Assembly: GCF_008831285.2 (NCBI RefSeq)
Contig: NC_045148.1
Location: forward strand, 12,134,183 to 12,198,182
Length of the DNA stretch: 64,000 nucleotides
Origin: Nymphaea colorata
Taxonomy: Eukaryota > Streptophyta > Magnoliopsida > Nymphaeales > Nymphaeaceae
Reading direction: 5' to 3'
Shown here: positions 39,550 to 52,494 of the stretch, piece by piece
How the letters are laid out: each line of letters opens with the position of its first letter
Position numbering within the stretch: the first letter of the stretch is position 1
Made by a program: the position numbers and the translations under genes
Notes under the pieces: generated by a model
Seen by the model: only the letters and a program-made list of their open reading frames with translations
Databases searched by the model: none
Told to the model about the DNA's origin: nothing

Positions 39550-40310
39550 TTTTTGGATCTCACAAACATGTGAATTTTTCTATTGTTTGATCTTGTGGTT
39601 TACTACCAAATTGCAAATGGGTTTGAATGCCAACTTGATCAGGAGTGATGATGAGAAAATAAATTTGTTGTGGATAGTGAGATAAATAAAATAACAAAGA
39701 AAAATGGAGAGAGAGACACATTGATGTAGACAAAATCATCAAGCATTATCGATAACTTGAAAAAAAAAGGGGCCCCCCACCATCCCTACAATTGGTTTGG
39801 GGAAGAGACAGAAAAAGGTGAAACAATGGCAACATTTTTTTTCAAAGATAATTTTTTTTGGCTGGTTTCTTACTCTTCTCCTTGGACGCTTTCTTTTTGT
39901 AGCCTAGACATGCCATACCTTTGTGTCGGGCTCCACTGCTAATGGGTTCTATTATGCCATCTTCATTAGTATGTGTATGGTTTATATGTCATCTTGATCA
40001 TTAAATAAAATTCCTTCAATAATTCAATAAAATATTTATATATGGGATGGCTTCTAATTGCAGCTTCATTGATCCGATCTCTCATCTTGTAGAAGGTCAG
40101 TCCTTTCCTTTCAATGGTATTGACCTATTCTACTGATTTGCCCATTTCCAAGCATTTGTGATTGTCTTTCAGATGTACCTTATCCGCCTACCAACTCTTA
40201 CCCTCTTTTAGGAAAACTTTGAGGTGTCTTCTTTACTTGGCCATATTCCCTCTTATTTAGGTTTGTTCTGCTTGTCGAGTATGGTTATCTGCTTACTGTT
40301 TCTCATGCAA
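39550..40310. other. Degraded, probably retroelement-derived DNA
   Basis: No domain is recognised. By position it could be protease/gag or leader of the Tat element on the left. The region 39757-39900 contains poly-A and poly-T runs. Confidence 0.35.
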
Positions 40311-40315
40311 GAAAA

Positions 40316-40414
40316 ATGCAATGGTTCGTAGACCAACCTTTCTATGTTGTTGACATTGTCACATGTGTTGCAAAGAAGTATGAGGAATTAAAGGAAAATA
40401 TAAATAGATTTCAG
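40316..40414 (+). other. Exon-like open frame, unidentified
   Basis: The frame reads MQWFVDQPFYVVDIVTCVAK... for 33 residues up to CAG followed by GTGAGT, a strong splice-donor look-alike. Codon use and composition look more gene-like than the flanks. I do not recognise the protein; the 'PFYVVDI' phrase faintly recalls PLP-dependent decarboxylase N-termini, which is weak. It may be a captured or relic host exon, or chance. No partner exon was found. Confidence 0.25.
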
Positions 40415-40899
40415 GTGAGTTATATGCTGCATATATACTCAGGCTATAACTTTTTTCTTCTCATACTCGATCCTTCAAACTTAAACAAGGACTATAATTT
40501 TAGGTGCATGTTCTGATTGATTTTTGAGTTTCTCAACCATGGATGCAACTTCCCTTGCTTAAATATAGGTGCATGTTCAGTTATGGTGACCGATGTCCTG
40601 AGCTGCTTTGTTCTTCGATGGTCCTAAATACAATGTTTTTATCATGTCAATTCATACAGAAGCATTTGAAGTGCTGCAATTCTTTGTTGAGCAAGCCCAT
40701 ACAAACAGAATTTGAATAGGTACCCATATGTGGTCAGTATGAACATTTTTCTATCACGTATGTTTTAATATAAGCTTTCAAAGTGTGTTTTTTCCACTTT
40801 ATCTTCATGCATCGTTCATGCTCCATGCTTAATGTCAATCCAAATCCTTTATCATGAATCGATCAACATTTCCATGTATTGATCTTTGTGGATTCAAAT

Positions 40900-41400
40900 T
40901 CAAATTAAAAATAAGAGTGCAACAAATATTTTCAATTGAAAATATGATTTTATATTATATGATTATGGGTTTTTGAGAGGAGAATATGACTAAAAGTTTA
41001 GTCATGTATCGATCTCCCCCTAGGGAGATTCCCCACCAGTCCCTCTATAAAAGGGGGTTACACTCCCTCTCTCACTGCACCCCTTGGAGCTTCTTAAAGA
41101 GTCCAAAATTTTGGTAAAATTCCAAAGTGGTACTCACAAAGTTTGGCTCTTCTTAAGTTAAATTTTTAAAAGAGTTTTAGTTCAAGTCCTTAGTTTGAGT
41201 TGCAATAGCACTAAGCCAAGACATTCTCAAGGAAGTGAAAAATAAAGCATTTGATGAATTTTCCTAGGTCATTTATTTTCTTAAAATTTCTACAAAGGCT
41301 AAGTTGAAAATTTCAAAGTATTTACATGTAAATTGTTTTCCCCAAAATTTCAGGCAAAGCCGGGGACTCTGGCTCCATGCTTGTTACCATGACTCTTCCC
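40900..41400 (+). mobile_element. Tat-like LTR promoter fragment, plus orientation (copy iv)
   Basis: GACTAAAAGTTTAGTC at about 40989, then CGATCTCC, GGGAGATTCC and TCTATAAAAGGGGG (about 41044-41057), matches in order the reverse complement of the promoter core at 31775-31860. This is an LTR U3/R fragment in the opposite orientation to the nearby Tat pol. Its limits and any partner LTR were not found. Confidence 0.5.
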
Positions 41401-43507
41401 TTTTGTTCTTTTAGATTGGGCCCCTTCAATTGCATTGAACTAATACTGAAGTAAAAAGCACTTCTTTTAAAGCACCATTTATTAATTTTCTTATGTATTC
41501 AAAGGCTTCTTTACTTCTTATGCTAAACCTGCAACATACAAAAATGATTAGCTTATGAGTTAGTAATGGAAGGCTATGCAGCATTATAATCTAGACCTTT
41601 AAACTTGTACACATATTCAATGTTTCTACCTTTACATGCTTCGTCCATTTTTGAAAAATAGATTGCTCAGGTACTCTATTAATGTTCTCTTGATCAAAAT
41701 TTTCAATGCATGTAGACAAAATATCTTTGAATTCTTATTTTTTTGCTCTTTATGCATTCAATTGCTCCATTGTCAACATTGGCCTCCTGATTTTTAGGAG
41801 ACTCATGTTGCTCCTTTACCACATGTAACATGTGCACATTCCCTTTTGCATATTTTTTTATATGTTTCAATTCAAGATTTAAGTAACCAAATTCTTAAGC
41901 CAAAATGTAGTTGGAAATATATAGACTAGTGGTTCATATCAATAGTTTAATGTCTAAAGTTTCAAGGCATATGTGAAGCCTTTCACAACTTTTTCAAACT
42001 CATTCTAACTAAGATCATCTACAAATAATTCATCATATTGCCTAATATAAAGATTGTTAAAAAAGAATGCAAATAGTTTTTAGTGTAGCATGCATACTCA
42101 TAGTTTTTTTCTTGCAAAAAAAATACCATATTTCATATACTACTGTCTACTTTTCTTTATCTTTATGCAACATTTGTGACCATGGATTCTCTTTAAGGTT
42201 GTAGATGAGACATATGTTCCTATGTTGTCCAAAAGTGGATTCATCTTAATATGAAAGTATGCATACTCTAAAACTTTTTTAAAACAATCTTTTGATTTAC
42301 TATGCGACTTAGTTTTTTTGTTGCATCATGAAAAGTATGCCATATTCAAAAGCAATGATTGCATCCATGACACGAGATAAAAATATATTTGTAATTCAGC
42401 ATATGTTTGTACAATGTGAGGGTGTTTATCATTTATTGATTTTATAAAGACTCTAGACAACCATTCGAAGGTTTTAATTATTTGGTCACACAAAATGTAC
42501 TGATAAAAATATAACTATGTAACTAATGGGAGACTCCTACAAACTAGCAACTAATGAGTATTACTTTTCATTATTATATTAAAAACAAACACATCATTGA
42601 ATTGTTCTTAATGGAGCCACAACAAAGAAGTTTCAGGAGTTAAGAGAAGGTTTGATTTATTTTTATTATTTAACAAAATCAAATTTTCTCAATATATTCT
42701 TTAAAAAGTCCAATTCAACAAATTCTTCCCTTAACAAATGATCTTGGAGGAATTGCTGCATATAAAATTAATCATAAATTTGCAAAGAAATATCTTTTTG
42801 TTTCTTGAGAAAAGACGGGAAACATGCCTATCATTATTTGATGGAATAGTTGCATCAGTGCCTTGTTGTTTGAGGAAACCTTCAACTTCAATTGGTCCCT
42901 TTTAAAGTAATTCTTGACCTTGGAATTGCCAAATCATATTTGTGATATATCCAACTTCATCTAGTTTCACTGTGTCATAGAATCCAAGATCCTCAATTGA
43001 TTTCAGTTGCATTCAATCAACCATGTCAAATATTTACTATTTTATGTAGGCTTTTTGTCCCATTTCTCCTCAAGTTGTTTTTATATTTCATGGTTGTGAC
43101 TATCACATTATAGAAGCCACCATCTAACTTCACAATGTAATGTTACATCTTCCTTAGTGCAATGTCAATATTATAAACTAAAAACACATAATGCAGAATA
43201 TAAACAATGTAACTTTATCATGTGTCCTTAACAAATGGGCCACAAACAAAGGTCCCACAAAATTGTAATGATTACGTTCAGAGTAACACAACAAAATTTC
43301 CATTTGAAAGCTTGTTAACACCATTCTTACTTGACAACCACTTCTTGAATATGTTGTGATGACATCATACATCCATTCATGACCTATGATGTAGTGGATG
43401 TGAATTATATGTACTGTACAAATTTACCTTCGTAATTGGCAGAGCATGGTTTATCCTACAACACAATTATATTGTCTATGTGATTGGAACATAGTTTGAC
43501 ATGTCCT
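41400..43507. other. AT-rich intergenic DNA, nothing recognised
   Basis: Two kilobases of strongly AT-rich sequence without a recognisable domain, terminal repeat or tandem array. It is probably very old transposon sequence. Confidence 0.4.
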
Positions 43508-46500
43508 AAGCAAATATATGCTCTACTCTATCATAGTGGTGCATTAGTGAGTGCACATCATATATAACGTGTGACACACTCATTGTAACGATTTACGTCT
43601 TACCAGGACGGGTTGGATTGGGTCCAGACCCATGCCCGAAATCCATCGCGTGAAGAGGAGCCCGACGCCCGCTCTCCACCTTCATCTCCCTGTCACTGGT
43701 TCATTGTGACGCAGTGAAAACCGGAGGTGGAAGAGAGTGCAACGGCGACAGAGGTGAAGGGCAGTGGCCGCGCACAGGTACTTCTCCCCCTCGCCGTTCG
43801 ATCTCTCTCTCTCTCTTGCAAGCTCTCACACCCTCTCATGTTCTCTCCCATCTTTAGTCTCCCTCTCTCCTGCCTTTCCCTGCTTCCCCTGAGCCATGTC
43901 GCCCCTTCTTGATTTTTTTCCCTCTCTGTTTTGAGTCCCCTTAGCCCTCTACTCACACTCTATATCCCGCCAGCTCTGCTCGCATTCTTACTACTACCAG
44001 CTTCTTTCACTCGCAGCCTATTCTCACTCTTTTGTTTGCTGTTTGGTTGGATTGCAGCTAGGAAAGTCCGCCTTCCCCCTCCTACCAGAAATTAGGTCGT
44101 GTTGTTGGCCACGACAGCAAACAATCACTGGCATTGGTGCTTAGTCGAGCGGTTGGTGTGGCTGGTGGGAGCATTACAACAGCTAAGACCCTAAGTGTGA
44201 GGTTAGCGAGGCCCAATCGAACCTAAATTGTCTAATGTTTTCTATTAGTGTATGTATAATTATTATTTGAGCATACTAGATTCAAGATTGGATGATTTAG
44301 AATGCACGTTCAAGACTTTACTATATTCGGGAAGGTGTAGGACTGTTTTAGAGAGATGAGAATCTATGTGTAAAACTATCTTTTTAGCATAATGGGTTAG
44401 TTTTTGAAGCGGTTAGGAAGCATGGTATAGATTTGATGTTATAGAGAAGGTTTAGAACTATTTTAGTGAACTTGTGATGTATGCTACTATTGATGTGCAT
44501 ATTGTGTCACCTGTTAGGGAAGAATATGTATATTGGGAAGCCCAATTACTGGGAAGACGCCTCAACTAAGAAATGTATTGGTGATAGGTTGAATTGAAGT
44601 TTTGAGTTTAATTGTTTGGTCACAACCTCAAAGAGTTGGGAAGAAGTCTATTGGAGGGCTTTATGAGCTGATACTACCTGTCGACACCCTTTTGAGGCGA
44701 TGACCTACACCTCAATGATCACATTTCGTATTTGTATAGATTTTTAAAAGCGAAATGAGTAGAAATCTTATCACATGATTATTTTTGTAGGTACACCTGG
44801 CACGTCGAGTAGACCTTGAGTGGCAAGATCAGAAGCTTGAGGCAATTTTGGGTGATTTTTGTGATGCACGATAGGTATGGCAGCATTCCAAGCAAATCCC
44901 TGTTTGGGACCAACTTTAGAATGCATGCCTTTCAGGATCGTTGGATCCTATGATTGTCTTGTGATTGAATAAATGTATGCATGTGATTGAATGATTATGA
45001 GATTAGTTGAATGTTTTTAAACTACTATGCAAATGGCATATGCATGCTAGTAATTAACTGCTTGGGACAAATTAGGCAGGGTATCGAGTCGAGTATCTCT
45101 TCGACCCCGATCATGCATTAGAAAACATCATAGAATGGTATTTGTATAGGACAACTACGAGACAATTACAGATCGAGACTACCCTTTGTGGTTTGGCTAA
45201 GTTTTGTAAGATGTGATTGATGTGTTTGATTGAAGTAAATGTTGCAATATTTTTCGTGTGCATTGCCATGGGCATGATGTAATTGAATGACTTTGAAGGA
45301 TAGATATACTCGTAAAGTTAGGACGGCTAGTTAAGAGTATAGACTGTGTGTGTAGCCCTCGTAGGGAGGTGACTTGAGCTGTGGGTGCAGTTGTGAAGTG
45401 AACCAACCTCATGTGCTAGCCAGTCATTTTGTGAATGTGTTTTTATAATGATAAATTAATAAAGAATAATAGATGAAAGGCCAATGAGTTATGGCAATGT
45501 ATTTGGGAGATGTCCCGCCCTCGCCATTGGTCTCGGCTGCTCGGAGCGCAGACAGTGCAAGGCCCCAGGATATCATTGTGTGATGTACTTAGAGCGTTGG
45601 TCTCTTGCATTCCCACCCTGGTGTCCTAGGGAAGGCTGAGCAACTCTCCTTGTAATTTACACATCCATGGACGAGTGTTCTACCGCTGCAGTGTGAACGG
45701 ATTTGTATCGTTTCCAGCCACCACAGGGGTTGTCTCCTAACTGTACGTCACCCATGGTATGCACATGCATGTGTTTGCACCCATAGAAACTGTCAATTCA
45801 CTAAAGCTAATGTAAATGAAATGATTGTAAATAAAAAGAATGTGAATAAAGTGAATGTGAATATGCATGTGAAAATTGAGTGCGTTATTGAGAAATATGA
45901 AGTGATTTTGTATGAATTGAAATTTACTACATAATGAAAAGTTTGTCCCATTGTCTTTTGATATGCATAGCTCCTTTTGAATCGTTGTGTCGTCGTACCT
46001 CGGTGTTTTACGTTTTAACAAAAAAAAAAAATTGAGGATAAAATGGTTAGGGTGTGACACTCATACTATGATGGTCAAACCCAAAACATATGTAACATAA
46101 AACTTTGTGTCTATAGAAAAGGACATTTCTCTACATTGCTAAATATACATAACAAGCCTCACAACAAAAATGGGCCAATAATGGCATCAATCACAAATTC
46201 TTAAGCAAATGTATATTCTACTCTTTCATAGTGCCAAGTTAGTGAGTGCACATCATATATAACACATGCCACACACATACTATGGTGGTCAAACCCAAGA
46301 CATGCATAACATAAAAGTTTGTGTCTATGGAAAAGGTTGTCGTTCTGCATTGCCAAATATATAATCAGCCTCACAACAAAAATTATGGGCAAAGAATGAC
46401 ATCAATCACGAACTATACCAAACAAATATATTCTACTCTATCACAATGGAGTGTTAGTGAGTGCACATCATATATAACATGTCACACAATCATACTATGA

Positions 46501-46630
46501 TAGTCAAACCCAAAACATATATAACAAAAAACATTGTGTCTCTAGAAAAGGATGTCACTCTACACTGCAAAAATATACATAGCCAGCCTCACAACAAAAA
46601 GCATGGGAAAAGAATGATATCAATCACGAT
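43508..46630. repeat. 214-bp tandem repeat, three copies, interrupted by a solo LTR
   Basis: The landmark TCTACTCT(A/T)TCA(T/C)A... begins at 43522, 46217 and 46431. Copies two and three are 214 bp apart. If the solo LTR and one target-site copy are set aside, copies one and two are also 214 bp apart. The unit contains GTGAGTGCACATCATATATA, then GTCAAACCCAA, then GCCTCACAACAAAAA. The third copy fades at about 46630. No protein or known family is recognised. Confidence 0.85.
43584..46059 (+). mobile_element. Solo LTR of a Del/Tekay-type gypsy family
   Basis: The 2476-bp segment starts TGTAACG and ends GGTGTGACA. It is flanked by perfect 5-bp direct repeats CTCAT (43579-43583 and 46060-46064). 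It shares order and phrases with the Del/Tekay LTRs at 18914-21994 and 26682-29885, read in reverse: the CT-rich zone with TCACC next to the 5' end, 'CACCACAGG...GTCACC' near 45720-45750, and the same last bases. There is no internal region, so it results from LTR-LTR recombination. It is shorter than the other two LTRs and belongs to a related variant. Confidence 0.9.
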
Positions 46631-46639
46631 CGAGAAGCA

Positions 46640-49400
46640 CCCACCTCCATTGAGTGAGTATATGTTGAATGTATTAGACATAAACTTGAAGTATGACCTA
46701 ACCCCAGGGTTTTCAATGCATAATCCAAATAAACTGCAAGACACAAATAACATAAATGTGTTAACACACAATATAACCAATCTATACAACCAAACAATCA
46801 CCATACATGACATATTTGAGCAGAAACATACAGACCCACACACACAGTCCTAAGCACTGAGCGATGATGAATTTCCCATTGGAATGCATATCATTACACA
46901 TAAGACCGTTGTGCTGCTTACAGTCTCCACATGAAGACTGAGTCACCGAAGACAAAAGAACATACAGTAACCCCAGTTGTGACTCCAAACTAAGCAGAGC
47001 TCAACTATCACTGCTATAGGAGCATTGTTTCACTTTTTCCACGGAAATGAACTCCTCGCTAGTAGCCTGAGTGAGGAGCACTTCAATAATAAGTCCATTT
47101 TTCGGAAGCATGCCCTTGCACCATGCACCTAACCCTTTTTACAGTGGGCTTGACTGCACTCTTTCAATAAAGTTTGTTCACGGGACCATTGCCTTGTGTC
47201 CATTTCATGCTTAGGCTCACAATACAATATCAACATACCACATATGCCCATATCACATTATCCAATACAATATACTGAGAAGTGCATAATACAATCATCG
47301 TATAACATCATATAACAAGGTTCACATGCCTGAAATGACATCCATGTAACTACTTGTCTGTCAATGCCCAGTCAAAATACAATACATATCGAAGATGTCC
47401 ACTCACAATCATAACATGGTCAAGGTGTCAACAATCCCTGCATGAAATCATCATACATCAGTATGTATAATAATAAAGAAAGACTAAGTATGTGCAATGT
47501 TGTTAGTACTCACGAGAAACCGTATCATGCTATTCAACACATGCCATAATCAATTAATGGCTTGCAAACCGCAAAAATAGGAGAACACAATTCCCCCGTC
47601 CATTAGAGGGAATCAGCATGGTACCTCTTCACAACATGCCCTAGGGCTAAACTTCACCCATCAAGGCGATTAATGCTCATATTGGGTTGCCCATTCGCCT
47701 GAATATGCTAACTCATGGGTGAGTACCTAGTGGTCAAAATGCACACTAGCACATGGTAGTGCTCAAAACAAAGGATATATATTTTCGAAGTCTGCGTACC
47801 AGTATGCAAAAAGGTTTAGGCTTGCAGCTGCCAAGAAATAGCTGACCCAATTTGGTTGAGGACGGGCCATGGTTGGCTAGTGCTGCCAACCCAAGGCGTC
47901 ACTTACGGCCAATTAACCCAATTCGTTGCATAAGTTGTGATGGTGAACTTCTGGGTGAGCAAGAGTGTTACAAATTATCACCCAAAAAAAGAAAGGAAGC
48001 TCCTTCCCCTACTCTCGACATATAGAGCTATGCTAGTGTTTAAAGTGGGCTAATGTGTGCCAATTGAGATTGAACCACGTTATAAAAAAAAAAAAATGAT
48101 AAACTTTTGGGTGAGCGAGATGATTATGATCTACCACCTGAAAAAAGCTCAAGTACCTCTCCCTTCCCCCCACCTCTCGGGTCCAGGCCTGCACTGATAC
48201 CTAATGTATGCCCAATAAGCTTCTATTTGGACAAAGGAGATGGTGCTCACAGGAATAAATTTGGACATGTTATTAATGTGCCCCCAGCCGGACCACAGGA
48301 ATCAAATTGGACATGTCGTTAATGTGCCCTGCCTGACCAGCTATAATGTGAACCTTAAGGCACCAAATTTTGAGGAGTTTAAAGCATATTATTTACATGT
48401 AAAAATTAAAGATCACCAAAGGTAGACCTTCATCAAACCTTTATCAAACCAACCATGTAGACATCCACATATTTGTTGAAGACGCCTGCAACATTAAGCG
48501 TCTAAAGGTATTTCACATATGTTTTGTCTACATTGCAAGCAATTGGTCTCTGGTGATTAATAAATGCATTGACTTGTTTAGAAAGCTTTATACCAAAGAA
48601 AAGAAGCTTTTTTATATGTAAGCTAGAAGAAGGAACATTTTTTTTTTAACTATTCCCTAACAAAAGTTATTAATGAAGTTATCCATTTCAAAGAAAACAC
48701 ATTAACATAATCTTGTTGCCTATTTGTTGGGACTCCGCAAGTGGGTTACATAATTGAGATCCAATATAGGCTCGAGCTGCAGCCAATGTATCATATGAAG
48801 CTAGGAGTTAGTTTTGCTTATATTTAAATTTAACCACGTGCGTGGATTTACATGACGGGTTTGATACGAATCAGCTCTTGGCTTGCCACAACAGTTTATA
48901 AGAGATTCTATAGCATTTGTTGAAAGAACAATAACAAGTTCTTTATGAACCTGAAATACATACTTATAGATTAAAATAAACATGATCAGCCGTAGGGACC
49001 CGTCAGAACCCTTATCAAAACAGCCATGTAGATCACTGTCTTATACTACAGGGTCCAATACAGCCGACAGTGTTAGGCTTCTAAAATGCTTTTTCAGGCA
49101 AGCTTTTGTTCTAAACCATAAGTTTCAACCTCCTTTCCACCATTTCCTCACATAACCACGGGAAATTTTGCCTCCTCATCTCCACTCCACAACCTCCATT
49201 CAAGTACTGCACCACCAAAAAGGTTAGATAAGGTATGTGTTGTATGCTGTTATTTCTGCAGGGGACCACTAATGTTCTCATCTGTGTTTTGCTGCTACGG
49301 TTTCTCTTCACAGCAACATTAGTTACCTCTCATCAGCACTCACTGGACGCACAAAGGTGAAGTCTCCCTATCGTGATCTCTCTTTTATTTTTTTATAGGA
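46640..49400. other. Intergenic DNA with small local duplications
   Basis: No gene recognised. Local repeats: GGGTGAGC(A/G)AGA blocks at 47953 and 48109 (156 bp apart), a 46-bp near-tandem repeat around TTGGACATGT (48261 and 48307), and a diverged direct repeat of about 95 bp (48423-48515 against 48996-49095, both with CTTATCAAA and CCATGTAGA). The last pair could be the ends of an unidentified element of about 0.6 kb. Confidence 0.45.
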
Positions 49401-49423
49401 CGCCATTAATTCCTCATTTGTTG

Positions 49424-49439
49424 TGTGTGTGTGTGTGTA

Positions 49440-49470
<31 letters not shown>
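49424..49470. repeat. Compound (GT)n(GA)n microsatellite
   Basis: A GT run followed by TATGT and a GA run of about 13 units, 0.35 kb beyond the 3' end of the AGD12-like coding sequence. Confidence 0.9.
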
Positions 49471-49476
<6 letters not shown>

Positions 49477-49820
49477 GAAAAGGCCGTTTTAATTCAGGAG
49501 GAAAACAATTTCTAATAAGAGAGGCAGAGCCAAGTGGAAAATTATTTTAGGACGGAAATCATGTTATGATGGATATCATCGAAACTTTATATTTTTGCAG
49601 AGTACCAATTCATGGTTCTACTACATCATAAAGAATTAACCAAAATAATTAAAGCAAAGAACATGGAACTTTTACCAAACAAAACCCACAACAGCTGACG
49701 AAACAAAGTGAACTTAAAGGAATATTGATCATTTAATATAAGAATTACCGAGGGTGACATATTTACAGGATATATCTAACTGGAATAATGATGAAGCCAG
49801 CCAAGAATGACCCCCTGATG

Positions 49821-51877
49821 CTATTGATCCAGCGGAATCCATTCCAGATCTAATTCTACCTCTCCAGTCTCCACATTTTGAAGCTTCAGATGGACATCTT
49901 GCTTTACCCTCCCATCTACAATGCTTATGATACTGTCATCCAGAAGGGCATTGTCCCTTGAAGCCAACCATTTCCCAATCTGCATGTTGCCAAGAGAACT
50001 CGGGTCATCAAAAGCTGTGGCAGCAGTTATAAGTGGCTGCACGTCAATCTCGGCCTCTCCCATGATGTCATCAGCAGAGAACGTGTCATGATCGAATACT
50101 TTCTGCATAAATCATTCTCATTAGACATTGAATAATTGATAAATTAAAACAAAAAAGAAAAATGCAATAGACTTCGTCACACTTAAAAGAGATATGCTTT
50201 AACTTTGTGAAGTTGAAGGTTGATTTTACACTTTATTGTCCTCAAAACTTTAATCAAGAGAAACGACTGGAAAGGAGAAAAATCTTCAACCCTCTAAACA
50301 GGATCAAGCTTGTGTGGGACAAAGCTATCAGAAATTCAGAATTTATCCAACTTTAAACTCTCCAAATCACACCGGATACATGGGAAAGCAAAACAAAAAT
50401 GCTCCTTAATCAGATACACAGAAAAGAATGCCATTTAAAAAAATAGAATACTTAATACCTGCAGTCAAGTATCGGGGTATAAATTCATGCAAAAAGAATG
50501 TCAACCTATATATGACCTGAGATGAGCTAAAAACAGACTATCCTGATAACTCTTTCCAATTATTTTTAGTACAATAGTACAATATCATGAACAGTCAGAA
50601 TAACAATCGGCAAAGGCAGTTGTCTGTGGTTTCGATACCAGTTTCAAGGGTCCGTACTTCTCTGGAACGGACAACATAAGCTCTTCATTCCACACAGGAT
50701 TTAAATTACTTGGTATTACTCTTGTCTGGACCTTCTGTAAAAGAATGCAAAAGTATCAAACAAAAAAATACTTATGAACAGGAGTGTAATCAAACAACTA
50801 GGGAATGTGACAATGTCATCTTATCCAGGAAATAACATGATTTTTTTCACCTGCTGGCCAATGGACAAAACCACATAAGGATCACTGCTCAGCATATCTC
50901 TAACAGCCAGATGTATGCCCCTGATTACCTTGACCTTAAGTAATCCAATGAATTCGACCATGCCAACCTGTCATCATGCCAAAAATAGGCTAATAAGAAT
51001 TACCTTCTTCAATTAAATGTCATGAGGAAGGTTTCTGAATGAATATGTTCAGTGAACTGAACCATCTCTCACAATACTTTGCTATGACAAATCTCAAGGC
51101 AAGATGTGTTGCATATACCATCTCCATTGATGCACTTGCTTCTAAAAGTGGATCCCTATTCCTTCTTGAATCACTATACTGTGTAGACGAACTTCTTCCT
51201 TTGGAAAATGAAACAATCCGCAAGCTGGGTTTCAAAAATTCTTGCAGGACATATTTAGATCTGCAGAAAAAGGAAAAAGAAACATAGAAGAATCTAATTT
51301 CAGAAAGTGCAGATGCTATATCAGCAACATATTTGAAAAGGAAACAGCATAGTGATTCACCTAATGAATTTTAGCCTTTCTTCATAAGTTGAATCAGGAA
51401 TAGGTTTTGAAGAACCTTCAGGTATAAAAGCTTCATAAATAGCATTCGCAGAGATGTTGCCACCAACTTCAATCATAGACTCAATCTCTTCATCTGTCCA
51501 ATCATCTAAGGTAACAGACAGTACCTGACAACAGCAATCTCAAGTTAAATTGTCATAAACCTGAATCGTAACAAGCTCCGGAAAATTTAGGTTTTATTTC
51601 TTCTAGATCTCATTATCCTTTAAAGGAAATTGAACATTCATCTGCGATTCAAAAGCAAGAGAAGGAAAACCATTTTTAGCAATATAGTAAATCCAGAAAT
51701 TTTGCACAAAATTTGCAAAGGTACATCAAAATATACAAAAGCCTATTTCCAGGAAGGTCGTCTCTGAAAGGAATTTAAGTCAGTAAGTTACAGCAGGCTA
51801 CCTTGGAGATATGTGTACCAAGATTTCTGTGAACACCACAGCATTTCAAGCATAAAAAGACTCCAATGTTGGCAGAA
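49821..51877 (-). CDS. AGD12: AGD12/ZAC-like ARF GTPase-activating protein with C2 domain, last six coding exons
   Basis: The product stimulates GTP hydrolysis by ARF GTPases in vesicle traffic and binds membrane lipid through a C2 domain. Coding exons on the minus strand: 51877-51802, 51524-51361, 51260-51119, 50967-50851, 50734-50639 and 50102-49821. All have GT-AG junctions and matching phases, giving about 291 residues and a stop at 49821-49823. ArfGAP part: [20 protein letters not shown] (second zinc-binding CXXC pair, then the conserved GVHRxLG arginine), then the [17 protein letters not shown] segment. A Ser/Arg-rich linker follows. C2 part: [12 protein letters not shown] and [10 protein letters not shown], with the Ca-binding Asp residues. 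Arabidopsis AGD12 is about 337 residues, so about 45 N-terminal residues, including the first CXXC pair, are missing. Exon 1 was not found between 51878 and 64000. AGD11 or AGD13 would be equally close by eye. Confidence 0.9.
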
Positions 51878-52021
51878 CTGGAAAAATACAACATTCACCA
51901 AATTTAAAAGCTTGAAAACATATGTACAAGATTAAGCACATAGCTAGTGGGAACATAACTATTCAACGCACTAACAAAAGAATACCAAGCAAACAAGAAC
52001 TTGCCACACAAAATTGTAAAC

Positions 52022-52265
52022 TGTTGCCGTTACGCTAGAATTGAAGGAGGGAGAAAAATCACTTCCATTAGAAAGCCTAATCACAATTAAATAGTGACTA
52101 GGGACGGTAACAACAAATTACAATATAGTCTACTAGAAAGAGTAGAAATAATAAAGAACACCCCACAACTTTTCTAACATTTCATATGGCCCCTTCACAC
52201 CATTATTTCTTAAAACTCCCCTTCAAGTTGGAGCATAGCTATCCATCATGCTCGGTTTGTCACAA
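52022..52265 (-). mobile_element. Copia 3' end and LTR fragment, minus orientation (F)
   Basis: Read on the minus strand, 52265-52230 encodes the common Copia RNase H tail (SMMDSYAPT, stop) followed by the polypurine tract TTGAAGGGGAG. A 194-bp LTR then follows (52215-52022), with start TTTTAAG (normally TGTTAAG) and end CGGCAACA. The rest of the element is missing. It lies 145 bp from the first visible AGD12-like exon and so interrupts the intron. Confidence 0.65.
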
Positions 52266-52280
52266 TAAAAATGTAGATCC

Positions 52281-52494
52281 TATTGAAATTAGAAAGTTTA
52301 TGTTCAAGTTTGGTAGGTTTTCTAGTTTTCTAAAGAATTAGTCTTCTTTGGCCATTTTATATATTTGTGTGTCTCTCATATGCAAGGAGATCTGCCGACC
52401 CCTAATCTCTCTTTAATTAGAGATTAGGGTTAGCTAATGTGAGACGAATTGTTCCTTCCCCCCTCTCTCTCCCTCTCTTCCTCCATCGTGTTCA
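52281..52494 (+). repeat. 5' LTR of Copia element B
   Basis: This is a 214-bp candidate LTR ending CATCGTGTTCA. One base later comes TGGTATCGGAGCGG, a clear iMet-type primer-binding site (52496-52509). The 5' end is decayed (TATTGAAA instead of TGTTGAAA), so the start is approximate. No 3' LTR of this family was seen in the window. Confidence 0.6.

Noticed and set aside
46461-46853. 130-residue plus-strand open frame
   Set aside because: Its first half is translated 214-bp tandem repeat and the rest is AT-rich low-complexity sequence without a family match.
51039-51287. 82-residue plus-strand open frame
   Set aside because: It is antisense to AGD12-like exon 51260-51119, whose translation and splice sites are clearly the real signal.
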